Assembly: GCA_946184125.1 (NCBI GenBank)
Contig: CAMHEL010000004.1
Span: 1 to 64,000 of the forward strand
Direction of reading: 5' to 3'
DNA length: 64,000 bases
Origin: an uncultured Prevotellaceae bacterium
GTDB lineage: Bacteria > Bacteroidota > Bacteroidia > Bacteroidales > Bacteroidaceae
Below, piece by piece: positions 1-15,000 of the stretch. Within the stretch, counting starts at the first letter, position 1. Each line of letters opens with the position of its first letter. A program made the position numbers and the translations under genes. The notes below the pieces were generated by a model. It saw nothing but the letters and a program-made list of their open reading frames with translations, searched no databases and was not told where the DNA came from.

Positions 1-975
1 CAGGAGGATGACTTCGAGCGCCTGGAGCAACTCGGCTTCGACTTCGTGCGCATCCCCATCGACGAGGTGCAGTTCTGGGATGAGGAAGGCAACAAACTGC
101 CCGAGGCGTGGGATTTGCTCACCAATGCCCTCCAGCTGGCCGCCAAGCATCACCTGCGTGCCATTGTCGACCTGCACATCATCCGCTCACATTACTTCAA
201 TGCCGTCAATGAAGGTGGAGACGATGGCAATACACTCTTCACGTCGGACAAAGCCCAGCAAGACCTCATCGACATGTGGTATCAACTGTCGGATGTGCTC
301 AAGGGATTCAGCACCGACTCCGTGGCTTATGAGTTCATGAACGAGCCAGTGGCTGACGACCACGAGCAGTGGAACCAATTGGTGGCCAAGGTGCATAAGG
401 CCCTTAGGGAGCGTGAACCACAGCGCACACTTGTTGTCGGTTCGAACCGCTGGCAAGGATATGAGACCATGAAATACCTCAAGGTGCCCGAAGGCGACAA
501 GAACATCGTGCTCTCATTCCACTACTACAACCCCATGATACTCACCCACTATGGCGCTTGGTGGACACCCATCGGCAAGTACAAGGGCAAGGTGAACTAC
601 CCTGGCATTCTCGTGTCGAAAGAAGATTACGAGGCTGCACCCGATTCACTGAAGTCATTGCTTGAGCCCTACACCACCCAGGAGTGGAACGTCGACAAGA
701 TACGTGAGGATTTCAAAGACGCCATTGAGGTGGCCAAACGTTACAACCTGCAGCTCTTCTGCGGCGAATGGGGTGTCTATGAGCCCGTCGACAGGGAACT
801 GGCTTACAAGTGGACCAAAGACATGCTGAGCGTGTTCGACGAGTTCGATATTGCCTGGACCACATGGTGCTACGATGCCGACTTCGGCTTCTGGAACCAG
901 GAGAAACACGACTACAAAGACAAGCCTCTTGTGGACATACTTATGTCGGGCGAGGCACTCGAGAAGGACAAATAA
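1..975 (+). CDS. GH5-family glycoside hydrolase (endoglucanase-like), 5' truncated by window edge
   Basis: The reading frame is open from the first base, so the N-terminus, including any signal peptide, lies outside the window. The visible 324 residues form most of a GH5 (beta/alpha)8 barrel. A strand ending in FMNEP carries the probable acid/base Glu (codon 343-345), and a later CGEWG motif carries the probable nucleophile Glu (codon 766-768). An early VRIPID strand and a late WTTWCYDADFGFW segment also fit the family. GH5 members hydrolyse beta-1,4-linked glucans, mannans or related polymers, and the exact substrate cannot be read from sequence. The frame closes with TAA and is followed by a strong hairpin, so it is the last gene of its transcript. 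The internal GTG at 46 is not the start, because homologous-looking barrel sequence continues upstream of it. Confidence 0.88.
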   Translation, partial: QEDDFERLEQLGFDFVRIPIDEVQFWDEEGNKLPEAWDLLTNALQLAAKHHLRAIVDLHIIRSHYFNAVNEGGDDGNTLFTSDKAQQDLIDMWYQLSDVLKGFSTDSVAYEFMNEPVADDHEQWNQLVAKVHKALREREPQRTLVVGSNRWQGYETMKYLKVPEGDKNIVLSFHYYNPMILTHYGAWWTPIGKYKGKVNYPGILVSKEDYEAAPDSLKSLLEPYTTQEWNVDKIREDFKDAIEVAKRYNLQLFCGEWGVYEPVDRELAYKWTKDMLSVFDEFDIAWTTWCYDADFGFWNQEKHDYKDKPLVDILMSGEALEKDK

Positions 976-999
976 ACGGGTCTTCTCAAAGTAAGTCTT

Positions 1000-1035
1000 A
1001 CAGTCCCCTGCAAAAGTTTGTTTGCAGGGGACTGT
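1000..1035 (+). terminator. Terminator hairpin after the GH5 gene
   Basis: A perfect 15-bp stem (1000-1014 with 1021-1035) encloses a 6-base loop and is followed by a short T-rich stretch. It sits 24 bases after the GH5 stop codon. Confidence 0.8.
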
Positions 1036-1116
1036 TTATAAGCGAAAAAGCAAAGCCGTTGCCTACGGCGGCTGGGAATTTGAAAAGATTTCTTTTTCAA
1101 TACCCTTTCAAATTTG

Positions 1117-1147
1117 TTTGCTGTTTCAATCGTTTTTGCTATTTTTG
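1117..1147 (+). promoter_or_regulatory. Bacteroidota-type promoter of the GNAT gene
   Basis: TTTG at 1117-1120 is followed after a 19-base spacer by TATTTTTG at 1140-1147. This matches the TTTG / TAnnTTTG consensus of the primary sigma factor in Bacteroidota, and lies 34 bases before the chosen ATG. Confidence 0.65.
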
Positions 1148-1181
1148 CAAAGCAATCTATTTTTTGAGAAAAGAACTAATC

Positions 1182-1685
1182 ATGGACCATAGCAGGACGA
1201 TCAGAAAGGCAAAGCCCACAGACATGACAGAGATCATGAAGGTCATGGACGCCGCAAAGAATGTCATGCGGCAGTCGGGCAACAAGAACCAATGGGTGGA
1301 TGGCTACCCATCCGAGGAAGTCATCCAGAAGGATATGGAGAGGGAAGGCGGTTTTATCGTGGAGGACAGTGGCCGTATCGTTGGCTATTTCGCTTTCTTG
1401 GCGTCTCCCGAACCGACCTATGCCCGGATTGTGGATGGGGAGTGGCTTGATGACGAACTGCCCTATCACGTCATCCACCGAATAGCCAGTTATCCTGAGG
1501 TCCATGGCGTCTTTCGCGACATGTTGGACTTCTGCCTGTCACATGACCCGAATATCCGCATCGACACCCACCGCGACAACCACATCATGCAGCATAATAT
1601 CGCAAAACACGGTTTTTCTTATTGCGGCATCATTTTCCTCGCTTCAGGTGATGAGCGGCTGGCCTATCAAAAGCTGCAAAGATGA
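1182..1685 (+). CDS. GNAT-family N-acetyltransferase
   Basis: This 167-residue protein starts IRKAKPTDMTEIMKVMDAAK, the usual first strand and helix of GNAT enzymes, which move an acetyl group from acetyl-CoA to an amine. The core strand carries GRIVGYFAF, followed by a segment with HVIHRIASYPEVHG and a late HNIAKHGFSYCG segment that is common in the family. The open frame extends much further upstream through the terminator region, but the ATG at 1182 was chosen because it lies just downstream of a good promoter and directly precedes the conserved start of the domain. It stands alone, and its substrate is unknown. The small intracellular size and lack of signal peptide suggest a cytoplasmic enzyme. 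Confidence 0.85.
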   Translation: MDHSRTIRKAKPTDMTEIMKVMDAAKNVMRQSGNKNQWVDGYPSEEVIQKDMEREGGFIVEDSGRIVGYFAFLASPEPTYARIVDGEWLDDELPYHVIHRIASYPEVHGVFRDMLDFCLSHDPNIRIDTHRDNHIMQHNIAKHGFSYCGIIFLASGDERLAYQKLQR

Positions 1686-1770
1686 CATGTTGTTCACGCT
1701 TGAGAACAACAACGTCTGCAATGCCACTTCTGTGTGAAACAGATAACCGGCCGTTTCGTGTTGCCCGATC

Positions 1771-5871
<4,101 letters not shown>

Positions 5872-5919
5872 CTATATTCGCAACGATTCTCCATTTAAAG
5901 AAAAAAAGTATGTTCAAAA

Positions 5920-5951
5920 TTTGTGGCAGTTTGGAAAAATCAGTAATTTTG
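5920..5951 (+). promoter_or_regulatory. Promoter of the giant surface-protein operon
   Basis: TTTG at 5920-5923, a 20-base spacer and TAATTTTG at 5944-5951 fit the Bacteroidota consensus closely. A start of transcription near 5958 would leave a 5' leader of about 130 bases before the ATG at 6091. Confidence 0.68.
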
Positions 5952-6090
5952 CAAAATTATAGTGTTCAATGGCTTCGCCTTCCAACATCCTACGCCTAAA
6001 AGAAGGAACGGCAACACGGTTTATCATCCAAGAAAAAAACGGTTATCAGCACAAAAATTACAAAAACAAATCACATAAAAACAGACAATT

Positions 6091-9000
6091 ATGAGCAGAA
6101 TGAAGAGGACATTCAAGAGCAGATGGGTGGTGGCGATGCTACTGTCTTTCTGGGCGATGTTCATCCCTTTGACAGCCATGGCCGATTGTTATGAGGAACA
6201 GGCTTCCAATTACCAGGTCTTTCTGTCGGGGACAGATCAGGTTACCATCAAGGTACCCATCTTCGACAAGGGTGGATACGATTCGTGGGTACGTAATGGC
6301 CGGCTTTTCTACTCCGTAGCAGGCGAAAGTGGAGAAACCATGCTTCTTTTTTGGGGTGTGAACGATGGCGAGGATGACAAAGACATCGACCCATCGGAGT
6401 ATACCAGCAACAGGGATGACTGGAAAAACTATGGCAGCGATTATGTCTATGGCCATTTGAAGACCAGTGCCGGAGGCACCGTATACTGTAAGATTGAAGT
6501 AGATAACAGCGAGGTGGCTTTGGAAAAAAACAAAGTGAGAAGAGAAAAAATCTACACCCACAGTGGCGACAATTATTGGGTCAGCGCTCGCTGGGTGGTG
6601 CCAGAGAACGTCAGGGGCAAGAAAGTGACATTTTCGTGGAAGGTTCGCCGTTCTGGTCATCTACGCTACAAAGACAACGTGAAAGGTCTTGAAGACTTCC
6701 CCATCACCATGCCCGACAGTCCTCCGTCACTCGACATCTCGGTGTCGCGCCCCATCATCACAAGAGAAAATGTCGGTAAGATAATGGTTCCCTGGATTAT
6801 CGGCACAAATAAGGTGCAGAAGGTGGAGACCGTCTACTATGACATCGACAACAAGGAGGTTACCGAAACACTACCTGATACCACCAAGATGGGCATGATA
6901 CCCATTGATGCAGTCAAGCCCCACCGCTCCTTCTATATCAAGGTCGACTATTATAACTCAGAGGGCAACCTTGTGAAAGGCAAGATGAGCACTCCGCAGT
7001 CGATGCCAATGATTCATGCCCCCAAGAATTTCATAGCAACCCCGCAAAATGATGGCACCGGTTCGGTGTTGCTATCGTGGGAAATGGACTGTCTGAATGA
7101 TGAAGACCTCATCGACGGGGATGTCTTCGAAATTCAGCGCTCCGTCACCGGAAATGAAGAGGACTATACCAGTTTGGGGCAGGAAGTGTTCGATATCAAC
7201 AATTCGGAATACAGTTTTGTTGATTCCACCTTGCTCGAGTCATTCACTCCCTCCTCTATCACTGAGTTCGGCAAATTCCCGACAGTTCGTTATCGCATTC
7301 GCCGTGGTGCAACAGCCTATTGGGGATGGAAAAACAACCCCACAATGGCGACGACATCCGCCTCGTTGGGTACCATGAACCTTCTCTATCCCATCGATGC
7401 CAAGTCGGAATTAACGAATAAGGATGAGCGCACCGTGAAGGTGACATGGAACTATCGGTCAAATGACCCAGAGCACTGGTATGTGTGGGACAATAGAGCC
7501 AAGATGCTGCTCACAGTCTATATGCGCAATCAAGACGATCAGTTGGTGGACAGCACCGTATATACCCTCACCGAAAAAGAGATAAGGGAGAAGACGAAGA
7601 CCCTGAATTTGCTGCGGCCCTGCATCAAATACGATGTGAAACTGAGCATCCTCGATGAAGACACCCCTGTGGGAAAAGGCGGGTACTTCTCCATCAAATC
7701 GATAAAAGACTGGAACACCCTCTGTCGTTACACCTTGGAAGGTGGAAACACGGGTGGCATGGTGGTATCTCTCGAATGTGACTTGAACCTTGTAAATGAT
7801 GATCCAGGGTCCCTATTAGGTTCTGAAGAACATCCATTCATGGGTATTTTCGAAGGAAACGGGCACGCCTTCAACCCTAATGACATACCGAGAAGCCGTC
7901 CAAGTTTATTCTTCTTTGCCTCCACTGAAAATGCCACCATCAGGAATTTGATTGTCAATGCCAATTTCACCAACAGAGTTATTTTAAGTGGAATGGTGGC
8001 ATCGGCCACAAATACCATTATTGAAAAATGTGTCGTCAATGTTTCTTTCGAGAAGTTTAAGCTGGCTTCCGGCATGGTTGTGCAAGGTAACAATGTGACC
8101 ATCAAGAACTGTTTGGTGAATGTGTTGGCTTTGAAAACCGACGATTTCTTCAATTTTGGTGGCTATTTCATAACTGGTGAGAATTGCCATGTCATCAATT
8201 CTGTCCTCGCATTCCAGATGAATGTCATTAATGCTTCGAACAATAGCCAGTTTTATGCCATCAATATAGGAGGTTCATGCTCACCAGATAACTGCTATAC
8301 TTATTCGGCCGACAAATCGATAAACAGCACCCAGTCCACTACTATGTATAGGGGACGCCCAATCAGTTCCAGCCTTCTTGGTGAATACTGGACGACTTCC
8401 AGCACGGCTCCCAATGTCTACCCAAAGATAAGCAATTCCATAGAATACGTATTCGAACGCTTCTCGTCACTTGTGGTCGAGGGTCCGACATATTATTATG
8501 AGATTTCCGGCAAGGTGCTCAAAGGACTTGAGGCACGTCAGCTTCAGAGCAGCGTTGTGCTGACTTGGGATTTGGATGGCGGCGCAGTGGACTACTGCCA
8601 AGTACTGCGAAAAACAGTGGGGGGAACGAAATTTGATATCATTGCCCCCGAAGTGATTGGCACATCCTATGAGGACAAAGATGTCTCACCTCTTGAAAAA
8701 TATGAGTATTTCGTCCGCTCAGCAGTGAACTGCGAGGGTACCCATTTCGAATACACCGACACCATCACCGGCTCATGTAAGGATACAGGACTACTGGAGG
8801 GCTATGTACGCTTTGTCGACGGAACGGGCATCCCAGGACTCACCATCACGGTGACCGACTCTGAAGACAATTTGGCAGGCACTACCGAAACCGACGACAA
8901 AGGCTATTATAAGGTGGACAATCTCTCCTATAAGGGACAGAGGAAAATCTACTACACTGTCGCTGTCGTATCCACTTCGAGTCTGGCTTTCGAAAAAGAC

Positions 9001-12000
9001 AAGAAAGCAAATACCATATCGTTCGACGATTCATCCAACCACTGCATACTTGAAGACTTCACCGTCGTCTCGGGATACCGTTTCTCGGGCTATGTGATGT
9101 ATGATGGCACGTCAATACCCGTCCCTGGAGTCAACTTCTCGGTCAATGGGCATGATGTCTATGCGTCAACAGGCGACTTGCTTGAGACCGACCATAGCGG
9201 TAAGTTCTCTTTCTATGTGATAGGCAACCAGCAGACGACCATCGTCTCCAAGAAAGATGGCCATATATTCGTCAACAACGGAAAATACGAGCATTATTTC
9301 ACCGACAAGCTTTCGGAGGTCCACTTCTATGATGCCACGAAGGTGAAGTTGGTGGGACGTATGGCAGGTGGCGACATCCAGGGCGATCTTCCTTTGGATA
9401 ACAGCCTCTCGCGCAACAACCTTGGCACCGACCTGGAAATGGTCCTCACGCTGGAGGGCGACAACACATCAAGTTTGGTGTACGACAACCTCAATCCTCT
9501 GCTTACGGAGCGCGATACGGTGTTTGTCAATGGGCACAAGAGCAGTAAAGCCGAGCACGTGACGAAAGTGCATTTCTACCGCAAGCGCATGGTGGTCAAC
9601 CCCGATGAGACTACTGGTGAGTTCACCCTCATGCTTCCGCCCGTGAAATGGAAAGTGCTGCAGGCATACTGCAATGGTTACGGTACACTCTTCCAGGATG
9701 GTAAGGCGAGTGAAGTGGTCGACCTGACCGACTCGCTCACCCTGCATACCGACAATTACAACGGTTCATGGCAAGACATCGACGGCATCAACGTCACCAA
9801 TCCCAATGTGAGATACAATGGCATCTACAAGTGCATCTACCACGCACCTATAGAACTGCGTTACACACAGCTCAACTACGATAATTTCGACTACCTTGGC
9901 GACAAGAACTACACCGCATACAACCAGGGCGGCGACAAGGAAATCGTCCCGCTCGCCTATAATGACACGGTAAAAGTGAAGGTCAACAACGTTGTCAAAG
10001 AGCAAGTGCTGACAAAATACACATTTGGCCATCCTGTGTTCAACATCAACCGCCCCTATGCCTTCCAGCTGTCGGCCCAGGAGCGCTATTACTGGAACAA
10101 CAACCAGCGCAGCGACACCATCGATGTGGTGAAACTCAATGGTGGCACTGTTACCATCCACAATAGCATGGAAAGTTCCACACACAGTGAGAAGGTGGAG
10201 CTTGATAGCGAAGGAATAGGCTACGTCAACTTGAAGGCATCGCAGATTTCATACAACCTTACGAGTAATGATGCCTTGCGCAACGTCACGATGACATTGG
10301 AGATTAATGGACTCACCTGCGAGGCAGAACCCATAGAGGCCTATATCCTCAACCTATACGCCATACCAGGTGCGAAAGACATACTCAACTCAGAGAAGCC
10401 CACCTTGGTCGACATCCTTCGCGACCCGCCAGGCGGCGGCAGTTATGCCACCCTGTCAAAGGGCTCCACACTGAAGTATTCCTACACCATGGACATGAAA
10501 TGGTCGGCAGGCATCACTCTTGACCTCAGCTCCGGCACTGGAATGAACAATTACTATGGAGTGACGACCACCTCCCCCCCTGGTGGCTTTGGTCCCTCCT
10601 ATGGCGTCATCCAGGATGCAAAGAACGAAACGGCGTATTCGAATGACTTCACTTTCAATGGCAGCGGCAGCCGAGCCTACAATTACACCATGACAGCCAC
10701 CGAGGACATCAAGACCAGTACGGGTGGCACAATGGTAGGCGCTCCAGCCGACCTTTACATCGGCGTGGTACAGAACAATATCGTCACGCCTGCAGTCGCC
10801 ATCCGTGCCGTGTCCGACAGCGTGTTCCAGCAGATGGTTGGCTTGCTTGCAGGAGGTGTGTTGCCCACAGGCGACAAAGCCAAATCCGGACGTATGGCGG
10901 AAATCGCCAGGGGAACCGACAAGAAAGGCAATGTGTACCACCTGGTGCGTAATGAGACTTTGTCGATGGGCGCCAACATCACCTCATCGTTCATCCACAG
11001 CCAGAAAAACATCCTCGGCCAAATCATACCCGAACTCTTCGAACAGTGTCGCTCGCTGATGTTCATCGGCACCGAGGCGGAAGCCCAAAAGCTTGCCAAC
11101 TCTACGAAGAAGAATGTGTATCTCTCGTTGGTGGCGCCTACCGACAGCGCTTTCGCCGTCATGAATATGTGGAAGGGCAACCCCATCATCTACACCCTGA
11201 AGGACCACCACGACTCCAAGAATCACAAAGATGGCATGAGCTATGTCATCGTGAAGCCCGAAAACTATAAGGACACAAGTCTGGAAATAGATGAGGTGCA
11301 GAAATACTGCGGCATCATGTACGAATGGATAAAGATGATTCAGCGCAACGAGGAGGAAAAGCTGGCAGCCAATGAATTGGTTCGGAACTTCGATGTGGAT
11401 GGTGGTTCTTCCACTACTTACGCTGAGAATTTCGAGAGCCAGTATGCCAATACTTTCTCCACGACAGCACCATTGGGCATCAGCGTCGACAACTATTTCA
11501 GTTCCAGTGGGGATTCCTACAGTGGAGGCGATATCGTGCTTAATGCCGCCAATTCCTTTGGCAAGGTGTTCGGTCCCTTCATCGTCAAGCTTCTTGGCAA
11601 AATCATGTCGTCGAACACCGTCGAAGCCAACGGCTCAAAGGATATTAACAAAGGAAGGTACACCACAGAGGTCAACTTCACCGGAAGCCGTGTCAAATTC
11701 CTCATCTATCCCACGTTGTCGTATTCGGTGACACCCAAGAACACCAAGACCGAGACCTACAACCGCAAAGAGTCGTTCTCCATCAGCATGAACAGTGCCA
11801 GCCACCTCAACTTCGATGTCTATCGCACCAAGGTCATGAAGAACGACAAGATCAAGCCTCAGGATGAGCTCGATGTGTTCACCAATCAGAACATGCTCGA
11901 CCAGGAGAGTTATGAGAAGGCCTTCCTCAACCGCCATTTCAATTTGGACAACATGGAAGAGGACTTCTACCGCAGTCCCAGAGGCTTTGTTTACCGCACT

Positions 12001-15000
12001 CGTGGCGGTGCCACAGCCCAGCCATGGGAGAACCAGCGCTCCACTATTTTCTACAATCCCGGTACAGAGATCGATGCCAAGACCTTGAAGATAGAGAACC
12101 CGAAAATCACGCTCGACAAGCAGAGCGTGAGCGGTGTTCCCTTCGGCGAGCCGGCAGTATTCAAAATCTATCTGACCAATGAAAGCGAAGCTCCCAATGC
12201 CGTCACCTATGGATTGTCGTATTACACACTCTTCCTCGACGACTCTTCCAATCCCCATGGAGCGAAACTGATGATTGACGGCGTTCCACTCTCTAATGAT
12301 GGACGCTCCATCTATGCGCCATTTGGAGCGGTGACTGAAAAGACTCTTGAGGTCTATGCCGGAAAAGAATTCGACTACGAGAACCTGCAGATAGGCGTTA
12401 TGTCGAAAGGTGACGCCAACATCAGGGAATTGGTGAAGTTCGATGTCCATTTCCTCCATACTGCTGGTCCGGTCAACATCTCCGTTCCTGGCGATAGGTG
12501 GGTGATGAATACCGATGCGCCCAGCAATGTCAAGGGTTACTACCTGCCAGTGAAAATCGACGGTTTCGACCGGAAGCAGCCGAATTTCGACCACATCGAG
12601 TTCCAGTACAAGGAGACAGCCCGGGGCGATGACCACTGGACCAACCAGTGCTCGTTCTACGCCAGCGACACCCTGATGGCGAAAGCCAGTGGGGCAAAGG
12701 CGATGATACCCGAGAATGGGTATATCGACACTGAGTTCTATGGCGAGCAAATCATCATGGAGAAAGCCTACGACCTGCGTGCCGTGCTCTTCATTCGCAA
12801 CGGCACAGGTTTCATCACCTCCACTTCAAAGGTTATCAGTGGCATCAAGGACACACGCCGGCCTCAAATCTTTGGCACTCCCACCCCATCGGATGGTGTG
12901 CTCGACATTGGTGAGAACATCGTGTTCGATTTTACCGAGGCGATAGAGTACAATTACATCGACCATAATACCGACTTCGAGGTGAAGGGCGAGGTGAACA
13001 ATGACAACATAGCCGAAACCGTGGCCATCGACTTCCAAGGCAAGGGAAGCGTGGAGTCGGAGGCTGAGCGCAACTTCACCGGCAAGGACCTGACCGTCTC
13101 GATGATGGTGTATCCCAAGGCCACTGGCGAAGGAATGCCGCTCTTCTCGCACGGCAAGGACAACAAGCGCCTGCAGCTCTGGCTCACTGATGATATGAAG
13201 CTCAAAGCCGTGGTGAATGAAGTCGACAACAAATACATCTCCTCCTCTCCCATCGGCTCTGGCGGCTTCCAACAAGTGGCCATGGTTATACAGCAACCCG
13301 AGTCCAACAAAGAACCGTGGAAGCTGACCCTCTACAATGGCGGAAAGCCCATTGGCACATTCAAGATGGACGAGCCATATACGGGCTCCGGACGCCTCAT
13401 CTTCGGACGCACCAACGAGGAGAACCGACATGATCAAGACTGCAGATACTACACCGGACGTATGATGGAAGCCCGCGTGTGGTACCGAGCACTCACACCA
13501 AGCCAAATCAATAGCTATGGCGAGAAACGGCTTACCGGCTATGAGATGGGGCTGGTAGACTACTACCCCATGAATGAAGGTCAAGGCAACTATGCCACCG
13601 ACCATGCTCAAGGAGCCCATGCACAAATCATCGACGCCTCATGGGCCATCCCGAGAACCATGTCGCTACATCTCGACTTTTCCGACCGTGGTATGGCACT
13701 TAAGAAGAATGCCCTCAAGCGAAACAAGGACGAGGACTACACCCTCATGTTCTGGTTCAGAACCACCGAAGAAGGACGCGGAGCACTCATCTCGAACGGT
13801 GCCGGATATGCCGATGACGTGGAAGCCGAGAACCAGTTCTTCATCGGTTTCGAGGGTAGCCAGCTCGTCTACCGCTCCAACGGAATGCAAATCGATATCC
13901 CCGGCGACTACAGCGACGACGCTTGGCACCACTATGCCATGACCGTCAACCGCGCACGCAATGTGGCAAATATCTACATGGACCGCACGCTGCGCGCCAC
14001 CTTCGCTGCCGACACCCTCGGAGGTATCATTGATGGTTATCCGCTCTTGGGTGGCACACTCCACATGAGCAAGAAAGACTCACTGGTGGCCGACACTCAC
14101 AACTGGCTCAGGGGAAATCTCGATGAGATATGCCTCTTCGGTCAGGCGCTCCCGCTCACACTCATTAGCAACTTCAGCATGAAGTGCCCCCATGGCGATG
14201 AGGCAGGCCTGCTCGCCTACTTGGGATTCAACCGGCAGGAGCTGCAGAGCGACAACACTTTCAAGACTGTGCCCTACGAATACAGCCAGGTGATTTATAC
14301 GGACCGTGAAGGCAACGTCAGATACGTGGAAGACCCCGTGACAAAAAAGCCCACGAACATTCCCGTGCGCGACTACCTCTTCGCCGACACCGTCTCGCAC
14401 GCCAAGGTGCTTGCACATATCGACCAGGAAATGGGTGCTCCTGTGAGGCCCTACGAGGAGCTCAAGAACCTCAACTTCAGCTTTGTGGCTCGCGACAACC
14501 AACTCCTTGTCAGCATCGATGAACCGACGGAATACATTAATAAACGAAACGTCTATGTCACGGTGCGCAACATTGCCGACCTCAACGGCAACAGCATGGC
14601 TTCGCCTTCAACGATGAGCTGCTTCGTCGACTGCAACCCGCTTAGATGGAGCGAGAAAACCATCAGCACCTACATGCTCTACGGATATAGTAACACGTAT
14701 AGGACGTCCATCAAGAACGTCAGCGGCACCACGCATACCTACAAAATCACCAACTGTCCGAAATGGCTGACTGTCAGTTCGCCGACAAACACCATCGGAC
14801 CGAGGGGCGAAGAGTCGATCGTGTTCACCATCAACGAAAACCTCAATGCGGGTACCTACGACGAAATCATCTACCTGACGGATGAGAACGGACTTGCCGA
14901 ACCACTTGCCTTCAACATTGAAGTCTACGATAATGAGCCGGAATGGACGGTGAGCAACCACCTGCGCCAGTTCTCGATGAACATTATCGGACGTGTGGTG

